Shown one piece after another: positions 1 to 10,050 of a DNA stretch of 64,000 nucleotides. Source of the stretch: Zizania palustris (lineage: Eukaryota; Streptophyta; Magnoliopsida; Poales; Poaceae); NCBI GenBank assembly GCA_019279435.1, contig JAAALK010000086.1, forward strand, positions 15,421,913 through 15,485,912, in the 5' to 3' direction. The notes under the pieces are model-generated. The model was not told the DNA's origin, made no database searches, and saw only the letters and a list, made by a program, of their open reading frames with translations. The first letter of the stretch is position 1. Every line of letters begins with the position of its first letter. Made by a program: the position numbers and the translations under genes.

Positions 1-2126
1 TTCTTTGATATGACATTGAAGAAGTGACACATGCGTGTTATCACCGTCTTCAGAAATGAATGTTTGATTCCTCTTACTGCGATGGCGAGGAATAGCCCAA
101 GCATAACATGACAATCATGAGTGTTGTAGCCGCTCATCCTCAAATCTGCTACGGAGACAATATCTTTATATTCGTTGAGAATCCTGTTGGAACTCTAATT
201 CCATTTAGACACCTGCAGATTGATCTTTTCTCGTCAATTGTGAGGTTATAGCTAGCAGCCAGAAGGAAAAATTTCCATTGGCCCTTTCCCGTGGGTGACG
301 CTTGGGTCTAATTCCGAGAGTTTGAAGGTTCCTTCATACTTTGAGTCCATCTTTTGACTTGCCCGGTATGTCTAACAAATACCGATGGTTTTTTCGAAGA
401 AATTCTTCTCAACGTGCATTGTATCGATAGCATGACCAATCTCCAACTCCTTCCAATAGGGCAAATATCTAAAGAAGATTGACTGCTTTTTAAATGGAGC
501 ATCCTTGGAAATTTTTTTAGATTTCTTCCTCTTCTTTCCGAAAACAACTTTGATATTCTTCACCATTTCGAATAGAAATTTGTCGTCTCGATGCCGTGGA
601 GGCTGTCCAAGCTCGATTGTACCATCAGAATGGTTCCTATTTATTCGATATTTGTGGTTTCTTGGTAAAAATCTGCGGTGTCGCATATATATATCGTCTT
701 AGCGAATGATGGAAGATGCACAGATTCTGTCTGGTCCACACAACACATGATGTCTTTCCTTTAAGACATACGTCTCGGGTTGTCAGCTATGGTGCAAAAA
801 ATCATGGCTCTTAGATTGAAGTGCTCTCTTGTGCTCATCCCACACACAGACACCATGTTCCCATAGACATTTCATATCCTCCATCAAAGGTTCTAGAAAG
901 ATATCAATGTCATTGCTAGGTTGTTTTGGACTGGAAATTAGAGTAGTGAGCATAAGGTATTTTCTTTTATGGCACAACCATGATGGAATGTTGAACAAGC
1001 ACAGAAAGACCGGCCACGTACTGTGTAGGTTCCTCATCTCACCGAAGGGATTCATTCCATCCGTGCTAAGTCCCATCCTGATATTTCTGGGATCCTCCGA
1101 GAAATCTGGATGGGCCAGGTCAAATGATTTCCACTACCTAGCATCCGTAGGGTGCCAAAGTTTTCCGTCCTTCTTTTGCCCAACGAAATGCCAGATTAAT
1201 AGTTCAACATCTCTAGGATTAGAGAACATATGTTTCAAGCGATCAATCACCGGTAGGTACCACATTACAAAGGTTGGAACTTTCCTCTCCGACTTATATA
1301 TGTGCTGGTCTGCAATAACATTTTTATTCCTCTTCTGCAACCTCTTATTCTTCTTCCGGTGGTCATTGTAGTCCTCCACACAGTCATTTGGACATTTGTA
1401 TCGACTTGCGTTGCACTGCGGATAGCTCTCTAACAATTCATACTCTTTTCGATATAGGATACAGTGGTTTGGACATGCATAAATCTTCTGAACACCCAAA
1501 GTCAACGGATAAATCATCTTCTTTGCTTGGTACGTATCAGATGGCAGACCATTGGGTTTCGGGAAAACCTTTTTTAGGAGCTGTAAAAGATCTAAAAAAC
1601 TAGTGTCGGACCATCCATTGCTGGCCTTCAGTTTCATAAGCTCAAGAGTTGTGTACAATATAGTATACTGCTTATCACAACCGTGGCGTTCCTCATAAAG
1701 AAGCTTTTTTATGCTTTGTCAAGTGCTTCAAAGTTATCGTAGCCTTTGGTTGTAATTCTCTACAACAGCACCTCGGTCGCAACATTTTGCATCAGTTCCT
1801 CACATCAAAGGCGTCATCATCATCATGTTGATCAACATTATGTGTTATGTCGGATGTATGATCACAACCTCTTCTATTGATGAGCATCTTGCGGCACATC
1901 AGGAGGGTTTTGGCCCATCTCACCGTGTTTCGTCCATATATATAGTTCTTCATGAAACCATTTTTAACAAGTGAAATCGTATGGTTTCACGATCTGAACA
2001 CGGATACATCGCTTCACACTGACGGGAAGCATATTGTGCGGCAGCTTCAGTAAATTCAGTTACTCTGTTAAAATATGTCACCACATCTCCGTCGTTGGAC
2101 GAGTACATCCAGGACCTGTACTCCAT
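1..2126 (-). pseudogene. CACTA TNP2-like transposase pseudogene (U0, N-terminal and catalytic part)
   Basis: Reading the minus strand from 2126, the decayed protein starts with a Transpos_assoc-like zone (YRSWMYS, then FHLLKNGFMKNYYIWTKHGE). It continues through the region upstream of the catalytic domain (1658-1134) and into Transposase_21 (GLSTDGMNPFGEMRN at about 1070). It then reaches RHRRFLPRNHKYR and GHAIDTMHVEKNFFEK before leaving the window. En/Spm-type transposases bind subterminal repeats and cut the element out in the nucleus. A TAG replaces a residue just after HPTDAR at about 1131-1133 in every copy, and extra frameshifts break this copy further, so no active transposase is expected. 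Confidence 0.85.
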
Positions 2127-2761
2127 CTAAAACATATATTATTTAAAAAATATTAATAATTCATTATTGTTAATTTTAGTAATTTACAAATTGAAAATAT
2201 AATTATTTATCGCTCATAACAACATTAATTAAAAATGCTTTAATTCAAACTATGCATTAAGTAGAAAAAATATTAAAATTAACTACATTAGTTTCTCTCT
2301 CCAAACAACATAACTCTAGATCTATAATCATAAATCAAATTAAAAAAGAGATTAAAATGACGTAAAAATTTATATAAGTGATTAATAATTGTGAGGAGGG
2401 TCATATTTGTTCATTTGGGAGAAATAAACACTATAAATGGAAGAATATTTGAAAATTTCTATTCACAAACCCTAAATTAGTAAAACGCTAATAACTCATT
2501 ATATACATGATTAAATACAAAATAAATGTGAGATTCGGCGTGGATTTACATACTAGAATGAAATGCTTCAAAAGAAACGAAAACAAAGCCTCCCCCTCTT
2601 TATCTAGTTTTTGTCGCCATTGTACGGACCAAATTAAATGCGAACTCCAGTAGCCTCGGGCTCAGGGAGGAAGAAGGTCCGCATTTATAGCCAAAATAGT
2701 AGTGGAGATCGCAAGTGATGTCATCAATTCATTAGTAGCGGACAGCGTAGCAGCGGCGGAC

Positions 2762-2855
2762 AGCACCAGCGCCCGCCACTACTATTGGTAAAGTAGTGGC
2801 GGTCGTTGCGTGAACCGCCACTACTTTACCAATAGTAGTGGCGGGCGCTGGTGCT
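2762..2855. repeat. Perfect 42-bp inverted repeat near the CACTA 5' end (U0)
   Basis: The arms 2762-2803 and 2814-2855 are exact reverse complements around a 10-base loop. Each arm contains CCGCCACTACT and its partner GTAGTGGCGG, the subterminal repeat motifs expected to bind a CACTA transposase. Confidence 0.9.
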
Positions 2856-2948
2856 GGCGTCAGCACTAGCCACTCTAGTGGTGGCTTCTAATGGCCCACC
2901 ACTACAGTGAAAAACTACAACGCACTACAGTAGCAATTTGTAGTAGTG

Positions 2949-3385
2949 ATAAGATCCTATCAATATGTAACATTGTAGACATAGTTTTTTCTATCTTGTC
3001 TGCTTTGTAGGTTCTCTTTCGCAAAAACAGAATTTAGAACAAATTTTATGAATAGCATAGTTGTAATTATCAATTGTTTTGAAATCTTGTAATATAATAT
3101 GATCCCAATCGTGAATTGCACTGGACACAATATTGTTTTTTGCCGATCATATCGTTGTTTGAGAGCTTTCCACAAAGTGTTAAGATCTTTTTCTAATACA
3201 TATTCAATCAGATTTGAGGTCTGTATGGATATGATTCCTAATTAAATATACATTATATATGAATTCATCTTAACTATGTGACCCCTTCTTGTGGGTCTTG
3301 TATTGTCGCTAGTATATCATGGGATGCAAGGCTGACCTTGACGTCCATTGCCCATGTTGAATAGTTGTGACCATCAAGATTCAAG
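2949..3385 (-). pseudogene. DUF4219/UBN2 Copia-type gag remnant cut by CACTA (U0)
   Basis: On the minus strand, about 3385-3290 reads DGHNYSTWAMDVKVSLASHD, a DUF4219-like start. After a TAG the tract at 3175-2949 reads WKALKQRYDRQKTI and ADKIEKTMSTMLHIDRILS, typical of the UBN2 gag domain. The reading stops exactly where the CACTA terminus begins. The missing C-terminal half is not visible beyond the other end of the CACTA copies. This U0 copy has lost bases seen in U1, so its frame shifts mid-way. Confidence 0.7.
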
Positions 3386-4018
3386 AGTCAATATGTCGAA
3401 CTATTTGTTAGTTTTTTCTATAAGGAATTGAGTCATAATTAGCAATCATGGTATCGTTGCAAATAAATGATGCAAAAAATGAAAAACAAGTGTAAACTTG
3501 AATTTTAGTGACAATAATCTTAATGTGTAACACACAATAAAGAAGTTATAAAATGGGTGTAGATCTTTTATTTAGGAAGACATAATCTTCCATATGGTTA
3601 GTAGATGTCAATACTCCTAATATTGTGTTAAAAATTAGAAAGACATTTTTTGAAGGTAATCATTTTGTAAATGTAACCAAATGTAGACCTTATGATATTT
3701 GAATGGATAATTTGCGGTAGGTATACAGTAGATCCAACAACGATACTAAAAACCAAGTTTAGTTGGTCCATGATCCATAAAACTTTGGTTTCTTGCTAGT
3801 TGCATTGCTGAATGGAGGAAAATGCTTGTAGGATGGTGGTGGTGACGGTGGAGTGGGAGACGGTAGTCGGTCTGTCTTAATTGGAACATTTATATCTATA
3901 TGAAATTTAATTTCTTACGACTTTTGATGCATTCGCCTTTAGTGTCATTCTCTTCTAGTATTTTTACAACCTTAGGCTACAAGTATGTCAAATAAATTGG
4001 TATGATCGGAGTCACCAT
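3386..4018. other. AT-rich spacer without recognised gene (U0)
   Basis: No supported coding region, RNA gene or element terminus was seen. Small minus-strand open frames here have no recognisable motif. In U2 the equivalent stretch is where Copia-2 inserted. Confidence 0.5.
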
Positions 4019-4569
4019 TGCTTAATAAAAATAGACATATAGCCATCTGTGGTGCCATAGTTACATCTAATGTTGTGATCGAGTTGTTGATCGTGTGTTT
4101 GGTCAAGTTTGGGTCTTGCATCACATCATAGGACATGTTTGGGTTGAACCTGGCATGTAGGAGAGCTGCAGCAAGGTGCGTCCGAGTCTAGGTGCAGTCT
4201 GTGCATGTTTGCTGCGATGGAGTTGTTGTTGATCGAGTCGTGGGGCGCCAGGATAGCGGGAATGGTGCTGGTTACTGTGGAGGAGGTCGTGACGTGTGGA
4301 GGAGTGCTCAGTGGTGTTGTAGGCCGGGTCCTGCGGATCATGGCATGAAGACCGGACGTAGATAGCTTTGTTGCGTGGTGCTTCACGTCTACATATACCA
4401 GTGTAGTGTCCTATGTAAAGGTGCCTCATCCAGTGAAATAAAGCCAGGATTCAAGCGTTTGTCGCTGTGGCATTCGTCACCAGCATAAATGCCATTGTTG
4501 CTACTATACATCTTCTTCCTGAGCTGGAGCGAGTTGCTTGATCTTGTATGTTCCTAGGCGGAGCTAGCA
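4019..4569 (+). repeat. TR-GAG-like LTR 1 (U0), diverged 5' edge
   Basis: The 3' edge GGAGCTAGCA is followed after two bases by TGGTATCATAGC (4572-4583), a one-mismatch initiator-Met primer site. The body aligns with LTR 2 from GATCGAG onward. The first 55 or so bases are diverged, so the start is approximate. Confidence 0.7.
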
Positions 4570-4592
4570 AGTGGTATCATAGCCGATTGAAG

Positions 4593-5552
4593 ATGTCATC
4601 GCCGAAGACTTTGACTAGCGGCGACAGTAGTGCTCGCCACAAACCGTTGTGGCAGAGCGGTTCGCCGGTGGCACCGTCAAACTCCTGTTGTTGACGAAGA
4701 GCAATTACACCGAGTGGAGCCTCGTCATGCAAGTAATCCTAGAGGCGTTGGGGTTGTGGAGCATGGTGGAGACCGGCAAGGGTGAGCGCCATGAGGATCG
4801 GCTGGCATTGGCCGCCATCTTGCCCGCGATGCCATCAGAGCTGAAGGTCGGGCTCACTGTGAAGAGATGGCGAAAGAGGCGTGGGAGGCGGTGTAGTCGA
4901 TGCGGGTTGGCGATGATCACGTGAAGGCGACAAACGTGGAGCGTCTCTTGAAGGCGTTCGGAAACATCACATTCCGCGACGGTGAGTCGGTCGACCAGTT
5001 CGTGATGCGCATCAAACGCGCCGTTGACAACCTGCACAAACTTGGCGAGAAGATGGAGGACAGCCATGTGGTGTGGAAGATTCTTTGTGCTGCTCCGAGG
5101 AAGATGAGACATGTTGTCATCTCAATTCAGACTGCTACTTGACCTCAACACCATGACCGTCGGAGGAGCTTCTCGGCCGACTACATGAGGCAGAGGAGGA
5201 AGACGAAGTCGAGGAGGAGTCGGCGGGTCCTGCACGTCTGCTGCTCACTCAAGGGCAATGGGAGGCTCGTAGGCGCAGCGAGAAGGAACGTGCACGCGGG
5301 GCTGATGCGAGGCGTGGTGGAGACGCACGATGAGGAAGTGAGAAGGGCGGTGGCCGGAGTGGCGGCCATGATGAGCGTGACGATGATGCAAGCAACACGA
5401 GTTTGGGTTTCAGTAGGCATGCTGGAGCCGCTTCGAGGGCGGATGGCTTTGAATGCGGTGAGCGTAGGCCACATTGCAAGTACTGCCGTGATAAGAAGGA
5501 GAAGGCTCTCCTGGCCGAAGTCGATGACGAGGAGCCGACATTGCTGGCATAG
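4593..5552 (+). pseudogene. gag pseudogene 1 of TR-GAG-like element (U0)
   Basis: The reading frame starts MSSPKT and shows a Copia gag signature (KSNYTEWSLVMQVILEALGLW, then NVERLLKAF and ITFRDGESVDQFVMRI). It ends in a CCHC zinc knuckle region and a terminal TAG at 5550-5552. A nonsense TAG near 4894 replaces the lysine present in gag copy 2. This U0 copy also has small indels near 4862, 5075, 5100 and 5430. No protease, integrase or reverse transcriptase follows: the stop is succeeded by a purine-rich tract and the next LTR. Confidence 0.8.
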
Positions 5553-5583
5553 TGGAACACACCATGTGTGTTTAGGAGGAGAA

Positions 5584-6128
5584 TGTTGGAATAAACCCGC
5601 CATGAATGCATGAGCAAGGTGTGTGTGTCACGTCTAGTGCTGCGATCGAGTTGTCGATCGTATGTTGGTTGAGTTTGGGTTTGCATCACGTCATAGGACA
5701 TGTTCGGTTGACCTGCACGCAGGAGAGCTGCAGCAATGTTGGTCGAGTCTAGGTGCAGTATGTGCATGTTTGTGTCATGGACTGCTGTTGATTGATTCAT
5801 GGGGTGCCAGGGATAAGCGGGAATGGTGCTGGTTTGTGTGGAGGAGATCGTGCGTGCGGAGGAGCTGCTCAGTGGCGTTGTAGGTTGGTCCTGTGGATCA
5901 TGGGTGAAGACAAGCGTGATGGCTTTGTTGTGTGGTGCTTCACGTATACATATACCAGTGTATTGTCCTGTGTAAAGGTGTCTCATCCAGTGAAACAAAG
6001 CTAGGATTCAAGCGTTTGTCGTTGTGGCGTTCGTCGCCGATATAAATTCCATTGTTGCTACTATACATCTTCTTCCTCGAGGTGGTGCGAGTTTGATTGA
6101 TCTTGTGTGTTCCTGGGCGGAGCTAGCA
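5584..6128 (+). repeat. TR-GAG-like LTR 2 (U0)
   Basis: It runs from TGTTGGAATAAA, directly after the purine tract AGGAGGAGAA, to GGAGCTAGCA. TGGTATCAGAGC at 6131-6142 is a perfect Copia-type primer-binding site. It serves as 3' LTR for gag 1 and 5' LTR for gag 2. Confidence 0.85.
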
Positions 6129-6151
6129 AGTGGTATCAGAGCCGGTTGAAG

Positions 6152-6712
6152 ATGTCATCGCCGAAGACTCCGACCAACGGTGACAATAGTGGCTCGCCAT
6201 AAACCGTTGTGGCAGAGCGGTTCGCCGGTGGCACCATCGAACTCTCATTGTTGACGAAGAGAAATTACACCGGTGGGAGCCTCGTCATGCAAGTAAGCCT
6301 AGAGGCGTTGGGGCTGTGGAGCATGGTGGAGACCGCAAGGGTGAGCGCCACGAGGATCGGCTGGCGTTGGGCTGCCATCTCGTGCACAATGCCATCAGAT
6401 ATGAGGTCGGCTCGCTGTGAAGAAGACGGCGAAAGAGGCGTGGGAGGCGGTGAAGTCGATGTGGTTTGGCGACGATCAAGTGAAGGCGGTGAACGTTGAG
6501 CGTCTCTTGAAGGAATTCGAGAACATCACATTCCGCGACGGTGAGTCGGTTCGACCAGTTCGTGATGTGCATCAATGGCCTCATCGACAACCTGTGCAAA
6601 CTTGGCGAGAAGATGTAGGACAGCCGCGTGGTGCGGAAGATTCTTCGTGTGCTCCCGAGGAAGATGAGACATGTGCCGTCTCAATCAGATGCTACTTGAC
6701 CTCAACACCATG
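6152..6712 (+). pseudogene. gag pseudogene 2, 3'-truncated (U0)
   Basis: It is homologous to gag 1 but has a CAA-to-TAA nonsense change about 17 codons in, several U0-specific single-base deletions (around 6270, 6335 and 6405), and a TAG after LGEKM. Homology stops at ACACCATG, where the sequence jumps into the LTR at GCATGAGCAAGG. The zinc knuckle, purine tract and LTR start are therefore deleted. Confidence 0.75.
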
Positions 6713-7249
6713 CCATGGTTGCATGAGCAAGGTGTGTGTGTCACGTCTAGGTGCTGCGATCGAGTTGTCGATCGTGTGTCTGGTCGAGTTTGGGTCTGCA
6801 TCACGTCATAGGACATGTTTGGGTTGACCTGGCACGCAGGAGAGCTGCAGCAAGGTGTGTCCGAGTCTAAGTGCAGCTGTGCATGTTTGTTGCCATGGGA
6901 GTGGCGGTTTGATTGAGTCGCGGGGTACCAGGATAGCGGGAATGATGCTGGTTTGTGTTGAGGAGGCCGTGGCATATGGAGGAGTGCTTAGTGGCGTGTT
7001 AGGCCGGGTCCAGCGGATCATGGCGTGAAGACCGGGCGTAGATGGCTTTGTTGCGTGGTGCTTCACGTCTACATATACCAGTGTAGTGTCATGTGTAAAG
7101 GTGCCTCATCCAATGAAATAAAGCTAGGATTCAAGTGTTGTCGCTGTGGCATTCGTCGCCGGCATAATTCTATTGTTGCTACTGTACATCTTCTTTCTCG
7201 AGCTGGTGCGAGTTTGATTGATCTTGGGTGTTCCTAGGCGGAGCTAGCA
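6713..7249 (+). repeat. TR-GAG-like LTR 3 (U0), 5'-truncated
   Basis: It aligns to LTR 2 from GCATGAGCAAGG to GGAGCTAGCA. The following sequence (GTCGTC) is not a primer site, so this is the right end of the composite. Confidence 0.8.
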
Positions 7250-7640
7250 GTCGTCCGCATCATGCCGACCATCACCCCGACACCGTCTGTTCACTCGTCC
7301 CCTTCACCACGACGCCCGCCTTTTGACTCATCCCTTCTTCTTTGTCACATGATTTAGGAAGAGCATGCCAATGCGCACAATATGGTGAGCAGTGTTGATA
7401 ACGTGTTTTAATTTAAGAGATTGAAGAACAATAAACACAAAAGAATAAAACTGATTTTATTGATTGCTGAAAATTACATATTTATAGAACTGAATCGACG
7501 TTATTTTTGCCGCCGCTCGTCGCGTTGGTTCCTGAAGCGAGGCGTCGGACGCGAGGAGACGTCTGCTGCTGGCGTGAGGAGCGCCCAGCACCCCAGCCAA
7601 ATAACCTTCAATTCCATTTTCCTTTTAAAATAGTCCTAAT
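7250..7640 (-). other. Spacer with possible minus-strand LTR remnant (U0)
   Basis: Read on the minus strand, 7500-7390 gives a TATAAATA-like box, a run with AATAAAA and then ACACGTTATCAACA. This resembles the end of a Copia LTR. No partner LTR or coding region was found, so the call is tentative. It recurs in U1 (21785-22180) and twice in U2. Confidence 0.3.
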
Positions 7641-10050
7641 CCTCCAAATTATTTTTGGGCTAAATGTTTTTGTGCGCACGAATGCTTTGTGGGCCCATTT
7701 TCTTTGTTGCCCGATTATTTGTGTGTTGAATGTTTTCTCGACCAAGTTATTTATGGGTTAAATGTTTTGTCGGCCTGAATTTTTTCGTCGGCCGAATTTT
7801 TTGTGGGGCCAAATATTTTTCTGTGCTGAAATTATTATAGGCCGAATTTTCTGTGGGCCGAATGTTTTATGGGCTGAAATTATTGTGAGCCGAAAGTTTT
7901 TATGCGCTGATTTTTCCCGTGGACCAATTTTCTTTGTGCGCTGAATGTTTTACGGCCCAAAGTTTTTTGGGTTCTCGGCCGTTTTCCTATATGCTGAATT
8001 CCTGGGCAAAAATTATCATGGTCCTAATTTTTTTGAGCCAAATGTTTGGTTGGTGCTGAATTTTTTGGGGTACCAATTTTTTCGTGGGTCAGGTTTTTCT
8101 TGGCTGAAAGTATTATGGGCTAAATCTTTTCTTGGCTAAATTTTGTTAGTAGTCCGAGTTTTTACGGCCCTATTTTTTTGATGGCTAAATGTTTTTTCTA
8201 GGGCCGACCTTTTTTGTGGGCAAAATGTTTTCTGAGCTGAAAGTATTACGGGCCAAATGTTTCTCTGGGCTAAATTTTTGTTAATACTCCGAGTTTTTGC
8301 GGCCCTATTTTTTTATGGCTAAATGTTTTTCTAGGGCTGACCTTTTTCGTGGGCCGAATGCTTATCAGGGCTTAAATTATTATGGGCCAAAATTTTTCAA
8401 GGGTTTTTCGTTAGCCGAACGTTAAGGGGTTGAATTTTTTGTAGCCAACATGTTCTCGGCCGAATCCGTCATGGGCCGAATGATGGTGGGCCAAAATTTT
8501 CTCCGCCGATTTTTTCATCGAATGTTTGTTCGGCCAAAATAAAGATGACATCGGGTCTATATCAATTGGGCCCAATTTTTTCGTGGGCCAACTTTTTTAG
8601 TGGGCCCAATTTTTTCGTGGGTCCAGTTTTTGTGGCCCGAATGTTTGTTGGGCTCAATTTTTGTGGACAGTTATTTCCGGACAGGTGTTTCTAGGCTGCC
8701 TTTTTTGGGCCACATTTTTGTGGGCCTTATTATTTCGTGGGCAATTTTATGGGCCTGTATGTTTTTCAAGTTCGATTTTTTTGTGGTCCGAGTTATTTTG
8801 GGCTGAATGTTTTGGGCTAAATGTTTTTATGCACTGAATTTTGGGGTGGGGGGGAGGCGATTTTTTTCGTGGGTTGAGTTTTTGTAGGTTGAAGTTTTTA
8901 TGGGCGGTAGGCCGAAATTTTTATGGGCCTGAATATTTTTCTCGGCTGAAATTATTATGGCTGAATTTTGTCGTCGCCGATTTTTTTGTGCTAGAATGTT
9001 TGTTGGGCTGAATTTTTATGGTCCGCTTTTTGTCCGCCAATTTCTTATTGCTCTTTTTTATGGGCCAATATTTTTCGTGGGCCAACTTTTTTAGTGGGCC
9101 CAATTTTTTCGTGGGTCCAGTTTTTGTGGCCCGAATGTTTGTTGGGCTCAATTTTTGTGGACAGTTATTTCCGGACAGGTGTTTTCTAGGCCGCCTTTTT
9201 GGGCTACATTTTTGTGGGCCTTATTATTTCGTGGGCAATTTTTTATGGGCATGTATGTTTTTCAAGTTCGATTTTTTTGTTGTCCGAGTTATTTTGGGCT
9301 GAATGTTTTGGGCTGAATGTTTTTATGCACTGAATTTTGGGGTGGGGGGAGATTTTTTCGTGTGTTGAGTTTTTGTAGGTTGAGTTTTTATGGGCTGTAG
9401 GCCGAATTTTTATGGGCTGAATATTTTCTCGGCTGAAATTATTATGGCTGAATTTTGTCGTCGCTGATTTTTTTTGTGCTAGAATGTTTGTTGGGCTGAA
9501 TTTTTATGGTCCGCTTTTTGTCCGCCAATTTTCTTATTGCTCTTTTTTGTGGGCCAAATATTTTGATGGGCTTAAGTATCATGGGCCAAATGTTTTGTCG
9601 GCGGAATTTTTGTTAGTAGTCTGAGTTTTCGTGGCCCTATTTTTTTGGTGGCTAATGTTTTTGTTGGACCGAATTTTTTTGTGGGCCTAATGCTTTTCAG
9701 GGCTTAAATTTTTTGGGCCACATTTTTTTGGGCTCTTTGTTTGTCGAACGTTCTGTGGGCTGAATTTTTTGTGGCCCAAATTTGCTTTGTCAATTCGTCA
9801 TGGGCCGAATGATGGTGGGCCAAAATTTTCTAAGCTGATTTTTCAAGGACCGAATGTTTGTTGGGCCAAATACTTGATGGGCCGAATATTTCGTGGGTCA
9901 CCTTTTTGGTGTGCTGATTTTTTATGGGCTAACTTCTTCATGTCCCCGACCGTATTCATGGGTTGAATGTTTGTTGTGCTGAATATTTCGGGATCAACTT
10001 TTTGGTGTGCCGATTTTTTGGGGTTCACAATTGTCATCCTGGCGATTCCT
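7641..10050. repeat. Degenerate 21-bp GGGCC minisatellite (U0)
   Basis: The tract alternates GGGCCGAAT, GGGCCAAAT or GGGCTGAAT with T-rich runs such as TTTTTTCGT, at a spacing near 21 bases. A 494-bp block inside it occurs twice (about 8570-9060 and 9065-9540). Because the period is a multiple of three, stretches stay open on both strands, giving heptad-like translations (GPNFFVG on plus, AHKKSAH on minus). There are no start, promoter or family signals for a gene. Confidence 0.85.

Larger units (their letters stand above)
1..2948 (-). mobile_element. CACTA (En/Spm) DNA transposon, 5' half, U0 copy
   Basis: The right edge reads TTTGTAGTAGTG, the inverted form of a CACTACTACAAA terminus, at 2937-2948. 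The subterminal zone at 2690-2930 is full of GTAGTGGCGG and CCGCCACTAC motifs. The element is read on the minus strand, so this edge is its 5' end. The remainder lies left of the window. Confidence 0.85.

Noticed and set aside
7641..10050. Possible CRISPR-like array
   Set aside because: Units are degenerate and contiguous with no constant repeat/unique spacer alternation, and the context is a plant nuclear genome.
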